Counted from the first letter of the stretch, positions 1 to 9,048 are shown. The stretch: DNA of 36,878 nt from an uncultured Paracoccaceae bacterium (GCA_943787785.1 CALSNT010000005.1:143496-180373); one strand, 5' to 3'. The notes: generated by a model not told the origin, from the sequence alone. Numbers and translations: made by a program.

Positions 1-137
1 GTCAACGGCGGCGTAATATCCTGCCACTAGGGCGGAGCAAAAGCCGGCCAGTTTGTGGTGTGCGCCTTGGAGCGTGAGGCCCTCAGGTAGCAAGCACGTT
101 CCAAGGCGCATTGGCCGTCAGGCCAATCCTGCTTTGA

Positions 138-902
138 TCAAGTTCCGGTTGTTTTGGTTCGTTGGCGGCTCTGGCTGAGGCGGTAGCTTTCGCCGTTCAT
201 TTCCAGAATGTTCACATGATGGGTCAGGCGATCCAGAAGGGCGCCAGTCAGGCGTTCGGTGCCGAATGTGTCAGTCCATTCTTCGAATGGCAGGTTGCTG
301 GTGATTAGCGTGGAGCCGCGTTCGTAACGCTGTGAGATCAGCTCGAACAATAGTTCAGCGCCGGTTTTGCTGAGGGGCACGAAGCCCAACTCGTCGATGA
401 TCAGCAGTTTGACTTTGGCCAGTTGTCGCTGCAGGCGCAGCAAGCGCTTCTCGTCTCTGGATTCCATCAGTTCATTGACCAACGCCGCTGCTGTTACAAA
501 CGCCACCGGCAGCCCTTTTTGACACGCTGCAAGGCCCAGCCCGAGCGCGACATGGGTTTTGCCGGTGCCGGACGGGCCGAGCGCGATGACGTTCTCCTGG
601 CGCTCGATCCAATCACAGCGCGCCAATTCCAGAACCATCATCTTGTTCAGCGATGGGATCGCCTTGAAGTCGAAGCTGTCCAGGCTTTTGACCGCCGGGA
701 ACTTCGCCGACTTGATCCTGCGTTCGACCATGCGTCGTTCGCGGTCGATCAGTTCCAACTCGGTCAGCCGGGCCAGATAGCGGACATGGTCCACGCCCTC
801 TGCGGCGCAGATACGCGCTTGCTTGTCGTGCTCACGCAGGAATGTGGGCAACCGCAGGGTTTTGAGGTGATGGGCCAGAAGCAGTTCAGGAGCCTCGGTC
901 AT
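138..902 (-). CDS. istB: IstB-like ATP-binding transposition helper (IS21 family)
   Basis: This 254-residue protein is the AAA+ ATPase partner of the IS21 transposase. In the family it helps select the target and stimulates strand transfer. A Walker A motif, GPSGTGKT, sits near residues 108-115, and a Walker B-like stretch, LLIIDELGF, near 165-173. The N-terminal third is the helical IstB region, and the length is typical. Its start overlaps the end of istA by 4 bp (ATGA), the usual translationally coupled arrangement. No frameshift is visible. Confidence 0.95.
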   Translation of the reverse strand: MTEAPELLLAHHLKTLRLPTFLREHDKQARICAAEGVDHVRYLARLTELELIDRERRMVERRIKSAKFPAVKSLDSFDFKAIPSLNKMMVLELARCDWIERQENVIALGPSGTGKTHVALGLGLAACQKGLPVAFVTAAALVNELMESRDEKRLLRLQRQLAKVKLLIIDELGFVPLSKTGAELLFELISQRYERGSTLITSNLPFEEWTDTFGTERLTGALLDRLTHHVNILEMNGESYRLSQSRQRTKTTGT

Positions 903-2404
903 GCGCCACCGCCTGTCAGCAGGCTCATGTAGGTGGCTGCAGACGTTGTGGCGACATTGGTTCTGGGCAGAAAGGGATAGACATCCAGATCCAGCCGCGG
1001 CGGTCGGCGCTCAACACGGCAGAGAAGCAGATGCTTGATCGCGTCGAAGCTGACCGCTCTCATCAGCAGTGCGTCTTTGATCGCCAGATGCAGCACCGCC
1101 AGATCAAAGCGTTCCAACAGGCGAAGAACCTGCACATACTCCCGCTTCCCGGTCTTGCCTTGCCGGGCCTCCAAGAGCCGCTGGAGCGTGGCGAAGGCTT
1201 CTGGCAGCTCCCAGCCCTGCAAGGGCGCTGCCTGATCAAAGGACATGATCTTGCGCTCGATCAGGCGCAGGTAATGCACCGGGTCAAACACCATATCGCC
1301 TGAGTCATAGGAGCGGGGATGGTCTGCGATGATCTCTGCCGCGCAGCCAATCACGACGCGGTCAACGAAGCCTTTGATCCAAACCTCTCGATGGCCATAG
1401 GCAACGGGGACTGAGTAATCGTTGCCCCGGTAGCGCACCTGGGATGTTGATGTGACTTGGCCACTTTGGAGATCACAGGCTTCAAAGGGCGCGGCGGGCA
1501 AAGGACGCATGGCCGCCAGATCAGCCTCCAGCCGTTCGCCGATACTGACCTTGTGACCGCGCAGCATGTCGGCCTGCCGTTTGCGGCATTGTTCTTCAAG
1601 GTAGTCGTTGAACGCATCCCAATGGGCAAAGCGCGGGATCGGTACCATGAAGTTGCGCCGCCCGTACCCAACAAGGCCTTCGACTTTGCCCTTATCATTG
1701 CCCTTGCCGGGACGGCCATAACGGTCACCGATCACATAATGAGAGAGCATCGCGCTGAACCGCTGGGTTCTCTGGCGGGTGTCATCCGGCATGATCTTCG
1801 CCACAAGGCAGCGATCATTGTCGTAAAGGACAGAGCGCGGCACCGCGCCAAAAAAGCCAAAGGCATGTACGTGCCCGTCCAGCCAGGCTTCGGTGTTCGC
1901 CGCAGGATACGCGCGGATGTAGCAGGCATCACTGTGGGGCAAATCAAGCGCAAAGAAGAACGCCTTTTGCTCGACACCGCCGATCACAACCAGCGCTTCG
2001 CCAAAGTCGGCCTGGGCGTGTCCAGGCGGATGGCTCAGCGGAACAAACATCTCCTTGCCGGAGCGCTTCCTGGATCGGACGTAGTCTTTGACAATCGTGT
2101 AACCGCCACCGAACCCACATTCGTCACGTAGCCGTTCAAAGATCCGCTTGGCCGTATGGCGCTGCTTGCGGGGACGGGTCTTGTCTTCCGCAAGCCATTG
2201 GTCGATCTGACCCGTATAAGGATCAAGCCTGGGACGCCTGATCGGCGCCGTTCGCCGATATCCGGGCGGCTCAGAATACGCCAACATCTTCGAAACACTG
2301 TCCCGGCTAAGCCCAAAATCCCGGGCAATCCGGCGCCCGCTCAACCCTTCCTCAAAGTGAGCGTGGCGAACCTTCAAATACAAATCCACGGTGAAAATCC
2401 CCAA
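899..2404 (-). CDS. istA: IstA transposase (IS21 family)
   Basis: This 501-residue DDE transposase cuts and joins the ends of the element. The N-terminus (about 5-40) is a helix-turn-helix, with GLSGRRIARDFGLSRDSVSK as recognition region. The catalytic integrase core occupies roughly residues 110-290 and includes HAQADFGEA (first Asp), LYDNDR (second Asp) and GNDKGKVEGLVGY (the region of the final Glu). The C-terminal domain resembles other IstA proteins. The length is normal for the family and the frame is open throughout. It overlaps istB downstream by 4 bp. The large opposite-strand frames across this gene are shadows. Confidence 0.95.
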   Translation of the reverse strand: MGIFTVDLYLKVRHAHFEEGLSGRRIARDFGLSRDSVSKMLAYSEPPGYRRTAPIRRPRLDPYTGQIDQWLAEDKTRPRKQRHTAKRIFERLRDECGFGGGYTIVKDYVRSRKRSGKEMFVPLSHPPGHAQADFGEALVVIGGVEQKAFFFALDLPHSDACYIRAYPAANTEAWLDGHVHAFGFFGAVPRSVLYDNDRCLVAKIMPDDTRQRTQRFSAMLSHYVIGDRYGRPGKGNDKGKVEGLVGYGRRNFMVPIPRFAHWDAFNDYLEEQCRKRQADMLRGHKVSIGERLEADLAAMRPLPAAPFEACDLQSGQVTSTSQVRYRGNDYSVPVAYGHREVWIKGFVDRVVIGCAAEIIADHPRSYDSGDMVFDPVHYLRLIERKIMSFDQAAPLQGWELPEAFATLQRLLEARQGKTGKREYVQVLRLLERFDLAVLHLAIKDALLMRAVSFDAIKHLLLCRVERRPPRLDLDVYPFLPRTNVATTSAATYMSLLTGGGA

Positions 2405-2536
2405 GCCCTCCCATCAAATGAAAGGGCAAAAGTGGCCGACTTTTACGCCGCCCGCGACAGCACTGTGCCGCCGCTACCGTGGCCGAGTATTGCTCCGCCG
2501 TTCTCACGCATGCATTTAAAGTTAATCGGACCACAC

Positions 2537-3853
2537 TCAATCGACAGTCGTACCAGACGGAACTCGATCAGGCCGGCCAAATGGTCGTTCTTTGGCGGTG
2601 ATCCCAGTCAAGCTTTTCACGAACTCAACGAGTGCTTGCACGTCGCCGTCATCCAATTGAATCGGTAATATTCCGATGGAACGTCTTTGACGATCCATTT
2701 CACGCCAGTCGGCTTGAACAACAAAATCAGTTTCATTGAGCCATTCAGCATTGGGTAATCTCGCCATTTCACGTGTCCAATTTGAAAGTGCGACAGCAGG
2801 GTCCAGATGATGCCTTACTATTCCCTCTAGAGTCGGATATGCGCCGTTGTGCCCATACGGAGCAGTTAGCGCCACATTGCGCAACATTGGGGTTCGAAAG
2901 CGGTACGCATCCTCAATTAAATCCGTTTCCCCCATTCGGCCTACATCTCTGGGCTGCAGATCGAACTGACGGGTTTTGCCAGGGCCGAATGCAGGCAGGG
3001 CGAGAGCGTGAAATTTTTGGTCTGACAGCAATGCACCTGAGTGGCAGGACGAACAACCAGCTTCGCCAAAAAACAGCTCCAAACCTCGCATTTGAACAGA
3101 GTTTAGTGCAGCATTGTCACCCTTAAGAAACTGGTCAAATGGACTGTCGTGATTTCGCCATTCATGCGCGATGAATGCCCCCAGCGCGTTGCCAATATCG
3201 ACGATCGACACCTCTTCGGCCAATTCTATGTGTTCAAATGCGGCCACAAACATGTCACCATATGCGGGAATCGTACGGACACGTTTCGCAATTATCGGCC
3301 AAGCATTGTCAATCCGGTCATTGACAGCACCTGACACCTCATTTTCTTCCGGGTCACCGGCCATCTCAAACCGAGCCGTCAGCGGGAACAACGCCTGGGC
3401 CGCCAATATCGACGTGAGGCCTTTTGGCAGCCGTTCTTCTGCCGGTGAGTTAAACCCATTGCCATAGAGGGTTGAACTTTCCAGCCGCCCATCGTGAAAC
3501 AGCACCGAAATATCGCGCGCGCCAAGGTTCCACAGGGCAGGCGCGTTTCGTGGGATGCGTTTTCGGATCCTGTCCTGTGAACTTTCGGCCACTCGTTTGG
3601 TGCCAAGGCCAGTGCCGCCCTCGCCGATCCCCAAGCTCAAACCATCGCCGCCTGCCAGATCGTGGTGATGGCACGTACCGCAGGCGATGTTCTGGTTGCC
3701 AGACAGCACCTTGTCATAGAACAAAAGTTGGCCGATCTTGGCCTGCGCCAGATCTACCGGCAGGAAATCAGCGTCTGTTAGCGGGTGCGGCAGATCGGCA
3801 GCCGAGACTGGCAGGGCGAAGCAAAAGGCGGCAATATGAAACAGACGGTTCAT
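2537..3853 (-). CDS. Di-haem cytochrome c peroxidase / MauG-family protein, periplasmic
   Basis: The protein has two c-type haem attachment sites, CGTCH near residues 58-62 and CSSCH near 267-271, the layout of bacterial di-haem peroxidases and MauG-like enzymes. These reduce hydrogen peroxide or oxidise protein substrates in the periplasm. The chosen start (Met at 3853) gives a clean signal peptide, hydrophobic FHIAAFCFALPV with cleavage after VSA, and 438 residues. The frame stays open for 20 more codons upstream to 3913, but that extension would bury the signal peptide. The start lies 18 bp inside the divergent Sel1 gene, and no strong Shine-Dalgarno is seen. The peroxidase family is secure, but whether it acts as peroxidase or as a MauG-type oxidase cannot be told. 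Confidence 0.88.
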   Translation of the reverse strand: MNRLFHIAAFCFALPVSAADLPHPLTDADFLPVDLAQAKIGQLLFYDKVLSGNQNIACGTCHHHDLAGGDGLSLGIGEGGTGLGTKRVAESSQDRIRKRIPRNAPALWNLGARDISVLFHDGRLESSTLYGNGFNSPAEERLPKGLTSILAAQALFPLTARFEMAGDPEENEVSGAVNDRIDNAWPIIAKRVRTIPAYGDMFVAAFEHIELAEEVSIVDIGNALGAFIAHEWRNHDSPFDQFLKGDNAALNSVQMRGLELFFGEAGCSSCHSGALLSDQKFHALALPAFGPGKTRQFDLQPRDVGRMGETDLIEDAYRFRTPMLRNVALTAPYGHNGAYPTLEGIVRHHLDPAVALSNWTREMARLPNAEWLNETDFVVQADWREMDRQRRSIGILPIQLDDGDVQALVEFVKSLTGITAKERPFGRPDRVPSGTTVD

Positions 3854-4321
3854 GCAGCGATTGTGGCGATACTGCTGGGGTGCGCAAGCCCAGCTTTGGC
3901 GGATATCGAACATGCGCGCGATCTTATGGAGGCGGGCAAATTCGCCGAAGCGCGTGAGGCGCTGCTACCCTTTGCGCGGTCCGGCAATGCCGATGCTGAG
4001 GAGTTGATCGGCGTCATGTATGCATTGGGGTTGGGTGTCGAAAAAGACCTTGAGCGCGCGTTTGAGTGGTATTTACGGTCCTCGATGAAGGGCCACCCCG
4101 GCGCGCAGTCGGGGGTCGGTTGGTACTATGAACTGGGCCTCGGCATGCCCAGGCCGGATCTGGTGCGCGCCTACATGTGGTACGCCCTGTCATCTATTGG
4201 TGGCGACCCGGATGCTGTGGACTCGCTGGAGGAAATCCAGAAGCGCATGACTCAGGAGCAGATAGATCGCGCGCAGGTGCTGGTGAACGACTACAAACCG
4301 TGGATGTATCCGTTTCGGTGA
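3836..4321 (+). CDS. Sel1-repeat (tetratricopeptide-like) exported protein
   Basis: A 161-residue protein with an N-terminal export signal, MKQTVHAAIVAILLGC, followed by two to three Sel1-like helical repeats: NADAEELIGVMYALGLGVEK, then SSMKGHPGAQSGVGWYYELG, then an MWYALSS segment. Such repeats mediate protein-protein contacts in the periplasm or envelope. LLGC could be a lipobox, and ALA-D just after it could be a signal peptidase I site; I cannot choose between them. The ATG at 3836 is preferred over the upstream in-frame ATG at 3785 because AAGGCGG precedes it at good spacing and because it begins the signal peptide. It is divergent from, and overlaps by 18 bp, the peroxidase gene. A strong hairpin follows. 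Confidence 0.85.
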   Translation: MKQTVHAAIVAILLGCASPALADIEHARDLMEAGKFAEAREALLPFARSGNADAEELIGVMYALGLGVEKDLERAFEWYLRSSMKGHPGAQSGVGWYYELGLGMPRPDLVRAYMWYALSSIGGDPDAVDSLEEIQKRMTQEQIDRAQVLVNDYKPWMYPFR

Positions 4322-4333
4322 CAATAGATAAGA

Positions 4334-4360
4334 AAACGGCGCCCAGATAGAGCGCCGTTT
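4334..4360. terminator. Bidirectional rho-independent terminator
   Basis: AAACGGCGC at 4334-4342 pairs perfectly with GCGCCGTTT at 4352-4360 across a 9-base loop. It is followed by TTGTTTTG on the plus strand and by a T-rich tract on the minus strand. It sits between the convergent Sel1 gene (stop 4321) and dctP gene (stop 4380), so it can serve both. Confidence 0.85.
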
Positions 4361-4379
4361 CTTGTTTTGTAGTAGCAGA

Positions 4380-5453
4380 TCAGTTCAGATCAGCCGCGCG
4401 CGCTGCGTCAATCGCGGCTTCGGCTTCAGCGACAGATGCGTTCAGCGCGTCAAAGATCGCCTCACCACCGTCAACGTTGGATTTGAACCAATCGTACACC
4501 GGCGCGGCTGCCTCTTTGAAGGCTGCCTTTTCATCCGGTGTCGGCACGTAAAGATCACCACCACCAGCAGTGAAGTCCTGGTATGCTTGGATCGACTTGC
4601 GCTTGGGTGAAGCGAACGTGGCCTGCTGCAGTTGATAGAACCCGTCGACCACAACACGCTGCAAGTCAGCCGGCATCGCTTTGAAGTTTTCGTTGTTCAT
4701 GAACCACAGTGCACCCATGTAGGCGTGGCCGTCGAGCGTGACGTACTGCAAACCCGCATCCGGAAATTTCATACCCATGATGTCGGTGATGCCGTTTTTG
4801 GAGCCTTCCACAACGCCTGTCTGGAAGCTGGTGAACAGCTCGGGCCACGGGATCGGCGTCGGGGCGGCACCAAGTGCCTTAACCAGCTCTTGCGGCAGGT
4901 CGGCGACCACGGTGCGGATTTTCAGGCCTTCCATGTCCGATGGCGATGCCACGCGGCGCTTTGTATTGGCAAAGTTGCGCCAGCCGCCGGTATTTCCCAC
5001 GGTCATCAGGCGGATCGTGTCGCCCGACATTTCGAGCGTCATTTCCTTCATCTTGTCCATAAAAAAGGTGCCGTTGGTCAGTGCAGCTTCGGCCACGCGG
5101 TCATCCGCCATCAGATAGGGCAGGTCCAGGACCTGAACGAACGGGAAGATGCCGGACACACCGCCCGAGGTCGAAATATAGATGTCGATGTTGCCGTCGC
5201 CGACACCCTGCAGACATTCTGCCCCGTTCGAGCACAGCTGCGTGCCGATAAACATCTCAACAGCGATCCTGCCGTTCGAGGCTTGCTCGACAAAGTTCTT
5301 GAAGACCACCAGGCCGTCATAATCTTCATCGTTTTCGTTCGAATTCGCGGTGGCACGAATGTTGTATTCAACGTGCCCGGCGGCAAGCGCGCTCAGCGCC
5401 GTTCCCGCAAGCATCGTCGCGGCAAGCGCCGCAGTGGTCAGACCTTTTAGCAT
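4380..5453 (-). CDS. TRAP transporter periplasmic solute-binding protein (DctP family)
   Basis: A 357-residue DctP-type receptor that captures an organic anion and delivers it to the membrane subunits encoded just upstream. A signal peptide with cleavage around ALA-AGH is evident. The family features are present: the arginine region SDMEGLKIRT (the family uses an Arg here to bind a carboxylate) and the ELFTSFQTGVVEGSKN segment. GGGAG precedes the ATG by 7 bases. It is the last gene of a minus-strand run from the monooxygenase through dctQ and dctM. The substrate is not readable from sequence. Context suggests the sulfonate or sugar-acid substrate of the adjacent flavin monooxygenase, in which case the family arginine would meet a sulfonate. 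Confidence 0.93.
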   Translation of the reverse strand: MLKGLTTAALAATMLAGTALSALAAGHVEYNIRATANSNENDEDYDGLVVFKNFVEQASNGRIAVEMFIGTQLCSNGAECLQGVGDGNIDIYISTSGGVSGIFPFVQVLDLPYLMADDRVAEAALTNGTFFMDKMKEMTLEMSGDTIRLMTVGNTGGWRNFANTKRRVASPSDMEGLKIRTVVADLPQELVKALGAAPTPIPWPELFTSFQTGVVEGSKNGITDIMGMKFPDAGLQYVTLDGHAYMGALWFMNNENFKAMPADLQRVVVDGFYQLQQATFASPKRKSIQAYQDFTAGGGDLYVPTPDEKAAFKEAAAPVYDWFKSNVDGGEAIFDALNASVAEAEAAIDAARAADLN

Positions 5454-5479
5454 TAGTATCTCCCTTTTGGTTGCTTTGG

Positions 5480-6973
5480 TCAGTCAACGAAACCCGTCAG
5501 ACGCGGGATCGTCATCGAAATTGCCGGGACATAAGTGATCAGGAAGATCACCAACACCTCGACGGCGAGGAATGGCAGAATCGCCTTGGCGATGGTCTCG
5601 ACTTTTTCATTCGCCACAGATGAGGCGACGAACAGCACTAGGCCCATCGGTGGCGTGGCAAGGCCGACTGTCAAGTTGACCGACATGATGATCGCGAAGT
5701 GAACAGGGTGAACGCCCATCTCGACAAAAATCGGTCCAAGGATCGGCCCCAAGATGATGATCGCAGGGCCCGCATCAAGAAACATTCCAACTATGAACAG
5801 CAGGATGTTGATCAGGAACAACAGGATCAACGGGTTTTCCGACAGCGACAAGATGAAGTCCGCCAGGATCTGCGGCGCATAGGACAGCGACACCACTGTT
5901 TTGAACGCCATCGCTGCCCCCACCAACAACAGCACCACGGCCGAGGTCATGGCCGAACGGCTGAGGATGTTTGGCAGGTCCGACAACTTCATAGTTTTCA
6001 GAACGAAGAAAGCCACGATGACGGCATAGAACACAGCGACAGCCGCCGCCTCGGTCGGAGTGAAGACTCCCAGTAGGATGCCGCCAAGGATCAGGATCGG
6101 GGTTTGTAGCGGCACAACCGCGCGCTTAGTGACCATGCGAAAGTCACTTTCAACGCGTGAACGCATCGACATCAGGAAGACATGTGCAGCCAGAACACCG
6201 ACGGCGTAGGTTGCCAGAACCATTGGTGTGCCAGCCTCATCGCCGGTCGCAATACCAGTGATACCTCGGAAGATCGCAAAAATGATCCATCCTAGGTTCA
6301 GGCGGAGCAAAACGAACGAAACCCAGTATTCGCGCGCGGTCAGGGTCTGACCCTTTTTCACGATGCGCTCAGCCTTGGGCAGGTCGTATTTGTTGGCCAA
6401 AAGCCGAACGACAAGCATCAGACCAACGCCCACCATCACGCCGGGCACAATGCCGGCGAGGAACAGCGCGGCAACGGATTCGCCCATAACGTAGGCATAG
6501 ATGATCATAATGCCAGATGGCGGTATGATCGGCCCGATCACCGACGACGCGGCCGTCACAGCAGCGGCAAATCGGCGGGTATAGCCCTGCTTCTCCATCG
6601 CCGGGATCAGCATTGAACCAAGTGCCGAGGTATCCGCAACAGCCGAACCGGAAAGCCCTGCAAACAGCATCGACGACAGAATGTTCACATGCGCCAGTCC
6701 ACCGCGCAGGTGGCCCATCAAGGCCTGCGAAAACTCGACCAGGCGCTCGGTAATTCCGCCTTTGTTCATCATCTCGCCCGCCAGCATAAAGAACGGGATC
6801 GCCATCAGCGGGAAGCTGTCCATGCCGTTGTAAACATTGCGGTAAAGCAGCGTGATATCTTTTTCTTGCCCCGACATCCACAACAGGATTCCGGGTGCGG
6901 CCAACAGACCGAAAAACACCGGCAGACCGATGATCAGGAAGACCAGAAAGACGGGGAGGAACCAGATCAGCAT
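5480..6973 (-). CDS. TRAP transporter large permease (DctM family), with extra central segment
   Basis: A polytopic inner-membrane protein of 497 residues, the sodium-coupled transport subunit of a tripartite system. N-terminal helices (WFLPVFLVFLIIGLPVFFGL), GSAVADTSALGSMLIPAM and VIGPIIPPSGIMIIYA are typical of DctM. Most DctM proteins are near 430 residues. The excess lies in a stretch around residues 210-290 that includes two further hydrophobic segments (LNLGWIIFAIF and MVLATYAVGVLAAHVFLM) before the usual VVPLQTPILILGGI region. It lies 6 bp after dctQ and 26 bp before dctP, consistent with one transcript. Confidence 0.93.
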   Translation of the reverse strand: MLIWFLPVFLVFLIIGLPVFFGLLAAPGILLWMSGQEKDITLLYRNVYNGMDSFPLMAIPFFMLAGEMMNKGGITERLVEFSQALMGHLRGGLAHVNILSSMLFAGLSGSAVADTSALGSMLIPAMEKQGYTRRFAAAVTAASSVIGPIIPPSGIMIIYAYVMGESVAALFLAGIVPGVMVGVGLMLVVRLLANKYDLPKAERIVKKGQTLTAREYWVSFVLLRLNLGWIIFAIFRGITGIATGDEAGTPMVLATYAVGVLAAHVFLMSMRSRVESDFRMVTKRAVVPLQTPILILGGILLGVFTPTEAAAVAVFYAVIVAFFVLKTMKLSDLPNILSRSAMTSAVVLLLVGAAMAFKTVVSLSYAPQILADFILSLSENPLILLFLINILLFIVGMFLDAGPAIIILGPILGPIFVEMGVHPVHFAIIMSVNLTVGLATPPMGLVLFVASSVANEKVETIAKAILPFLAVEVLVIFLITYVPAISMTIPRLTGFVD

Positions 6974-6979
6974 ATCAAA

Positions 6980-7573
6980 TCACTCTGCTAGGACTTCATC
7001 ATCGGCCGGGGCCAGTTCCCGCAACCGATCACCACCACCAAGCAGGGTGATCAGCGACCGTAGGATCAATTCAATATTCACGATGAACAGCAGGACTACC
7101 CCAACCAAAAGTGAGGTCATCATCCAAGACCGGGGCACACGTAGCCATTCACTCAGATCGAATGAAATAGGCACGTAGAGCGAAGCAGATTTGAACTTTC
7201 CGCCAAAACCCGTGACCTCACCCCAACCAATGTTGACGGCCAGCGCCAGAACACCCGCCGAGATAATCAGCAGCAGGATCGACACGATCTGCCCCAGTCT
7301 CATTGGCAGGGCCTGCACCACCATGTCGATTGCAACAAAGCCCCCTTGGCGGAACGCAATCGGGGCCATCAGGCCTGTCAACCACAGCATCATGAAGCGC
7401 GCGGCCTCATCCGGCCAAGGAAGCGCGTTGTTAAGAACGTATCGGAAAAACACCTGGATCAGGATCGCAACCACCATCAGTGCGATCGCGACAATGGAAA
7501 TCCACCGCCCAATCGGCAGAACCAGGTCGTTCCACAGCTGGAACGGTCGTAGCAGTGCGTTCAACAGCGCCAT
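6980..7573 (-). CDS. TRAP transporter small permease (DctQ family)
   Basis: A small four-helix membrane subunit of about 197 residues that pairs with DctM. Hydrophobic segments include ISIVAIALMVVAILIQVFFR, FMMLWLTGLMAPIAF, IVSILLLIISAGVLAL and MTSLLVGVVLLFIVN, and the ALPWPDEAARF motif is characteristic of DctQ. The frame is open from an ATG at 7582, but GGGAGG abuts that ATG and is ideally spaced (9 bases) for the ATG at 7573, so the latter is chosen. The gene follows the flavin reductase by 67 bp on the same strand. Confidence 0.9.
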   Translation of the reverse strand: MALLNALLRPFQLWNDLVLPIGRWISIVAIALMVVAILIQVFFRYVLNNALPWPDEAARFMMLWLTGLMAPIAFRQGGFVAIDMVVQALPMRLGQIVSILLLIISAGVLALAVNIGWGEVTGFGGKFKSASLYVPISFDLSEWLRVPRSWMMTSLLVGVVLLFIVNIELILRSLITLLGGGDRLRELAPADDEVLAE

Positions 7574-7640
7574 GCAGCGCATCCTCCCAAATCAAGCCCG
7601 GTGGTTCGTGTTTTCGGGCGAGTGTCGATAATTTCCTAAC

Positions 7641-8189
7641 TCACTCCATCCTCGAGAATTGACCAAAGGCACCGCCTGAAAACACCAGCGGGCCGCCTTC
7701 ATGCAGCGACGTTGCCATTACTTGCCCGACGATGATCGCATGATCGCCGCCGTCGTATACAGCGTGTTGGCTGCATTCGAACCGCGCAAGACAACCGCGG
7801 ATCAGCGGCACGCTATGATCGCTTGGCCGCCAATCCAGCCCATCGAAATTGTCACCCTGCGAGGCAAAATTCCGGCAGAAACTGTGCTGCGTATCGGCCA
7901 GCACATGAATCGCGAATTGTTCGGCAGCCTCGAACGCGGCACAGCGCCTTGAGGCCCGCGCCGGAGACCAAAGTACCAGTGGCGGGTCGAGCGAGACTGA
8001 CGCGAAACTGTTCGCCGTAATGCCGAGCGGTCCGATTTCACTGTCGCAGGTGACGATTGTCACGCCGGTGGCAAACTTTCCCAAAGCTGTGCGAAACGCA
8101 CGGTCATCGCCGACCGGCGCCTCATGGGGAAGGCTACCATCCGCCACGTCAGGCAACCTCGTGCCCAAGTGCAGCGGTGTAAAGTTCAA
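7641..8189 (-). CDS. smoA: FMN reductase of a two-component monooxygenase, SmoA-like
   Basis: A flavin reductase domain protein (182 residues from the first ATG) that would supply reduced FMN to the monooxygenase two genes upstream. Family hallmarks are visible: FRTALGKFATGVTIVT, GITANSFASVSLDPPLVLW, and a GxDHAIIVGQV-like stretch near the C-terminus. The ATG at 8189 lies 41 bp inside the aldo/keto reductase gene. An alternative GTG start at 8147, 1 base after that gene's stop and preceded by GAGG, would give a shorter protein by translational coupling and is at least as likely. Naming as smoA rests on the neighbouring smoB- and smoC-like genes, not on the domain alone. Confidence 0.78.
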   Translation of the reverse strand: MNFTPLHLGTRLPDVADGSLPHEAPVGDDRAFRTALGKFATGVTIVTCDSEIGPLGITANSFASVSLDPPLVLWSPARASRRCAAFEAAEQFAIHVLADTQHSFCRNFASQGDNFDGLDWRPSDHSVPLIRGCLARFECSQHAVYDGGDHAIIVGQVMATSLHEGGPLVFSGGAFGQFSRME

Positions 8190-9048
8190 ACCAAGTTTGT
8201 GTGTCCATTTTCACCTTGAGTGCATCCGACAGCGTTTCGATACGTGAAATCGTGTTGGTCCCCATCACCGGCATGATCCGCGCCGGATGGGCCAGGAGCC
8301 AGGCCACTGCCACCGCAGCGTGATCTACACCAGCCGCATTCGCCACGTCCGCAATCATGTTGCGCAATTCTTCGCCTGCGGACGCACTCATCAACGTGCC
8401 ACCACCCAGAGGCGACCATGCCATTGGCACAACGCGATGTTGCTGCAAGAAAGCCAGATCGCCGTTCGTCATCGGCTCATGAGCCGTCAGGCTAAGCTCA
8501 ATTTGGTTGGTGGCAAGCGGGGTTTCCATCACCGATTGCAGCAGCGTCCAATCCCAGGGCCGGAAATTCGACACGCCAACTGCGCGCACCTTGCCCGAAG
8601 CTACGGCGTCGTCCAGCACCTTGCCCGTCTCAACATGGTTCATCAGCGGGTTCGGGCGGTGGATCAGCAACAAATCGATATGGTCAATCCCCATGTCCCG
8701 CAGGGAGTTATCGATCGATCGCTGAATATGCGCGGGCGATGTGTCATAATGCTTGACCCGTGCATCGGCATAGCGGCCTGCGGGGGCAACGATATCGAAC
8801 TTCGTCACGATCTCGATCTGATCGCGCAGGCCTTTGCTTTGCTTTAAACAGTCGCCCAGAATAGCCTCGGCTGCGTAGCCGCCGTAAATGTCCGCCTGGT
8901 CAATCGTCGTGATGCCCTGCGCCAGGCAAGCGTCGAGTTTCGCGCGCACATGGGCGACCGAAGTATCGGCGTCGTCGCCAATCCGCCACATGCCGTACAC
9001 GATCCGGCTAAGGCTGACATCGACTGGGAAATCCACACGTTCCATCAA
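8149..9048 (-). CDS. smoB: Aldo/keto reductase, SmoB-like (6-oxo-glucose reductase candidate)
   Basis: A 299-residue AKR-superfamily NAD(P)H-dependent reductase with the catalytic tetrad visible: Asp50 and Tyr55 (DQADIYGGY), Lys83 (VTKFD) and His130 (LLIHRP). The cofactor-binding end has PVMGTNTISRIETL. In the sulfo-SMO pathway the AKR SmoB reduces 6-oxo-glucose, left after oxidative desulfonation of sulfoquinovose, to glucose. The N-terminal SRIVYGMWRIGDDADTS and the C-terminal WFELYTAALGHEVA agree with my recollection of that protein. It overlaps the monooxygenase gene by 4 bp (ATGA) and is coupled to the flavin reductase. The AKR call is certain; the substrate is an inference from context. 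Confidence 0.85.
   Translation of the reverse strand: MMERVDFPVDVSLSRIVYGMWRIGDDADTSVAHVRAKLDACLAQGITTIDQADIYGGYAAEAILGDCLKQSKGLRDQIEIVTKFDIVAPAGRYADARVKHYDTSPAHIQRSIDNSLRDMGIDHIDLLLIHRPNPLMNHVETGKVLDDAVASGKVRAVGVSNFRPWDWTLLQSVMETPLATNQIELSLTAHEPMTNGDLAFLQQHRVVPMAWSPLGGGTLMSASAGEELRNMIADVANAAGVDHAAVAVAWLLAHPARIMPVMGTNTISRIETLSDALKVKMDTQTWFELYTAALGHEVA

Larger units (their letters stand above)
1..2459 (-). mobile_element. IS21-family insertion sequence, left terminal base outside the window
   Basis: The element carries the two IS21-family genes, istA then istB, read on the minus strand. Its ends form imperfect inverted repeats. Bases 1-27 aligned with the reverse complement of 2433-2459 share the core GGCGGCGTAA and GCCAC, about 21 of 28 positions if the missing first base is T. 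A second subterminal copy of the AAAGYCGGCCAS motif lies near 39-52, and IS21 elements typically carry such repeated internal binding sites. The window opens at the second base of the presumed TGTC terminus, so the left flank and the target duplication cannot be checked. Both genes are intact, so the element may be active. The right end lies 77 bp past the stop codon of the cytochrome c peroxidase gene. Confidence 0.88.

Noticed and set aside
1457-2131. 224-codon plus-strand frame inside istA
   Set aside because: It is an antisense shadow of the transposase gene.
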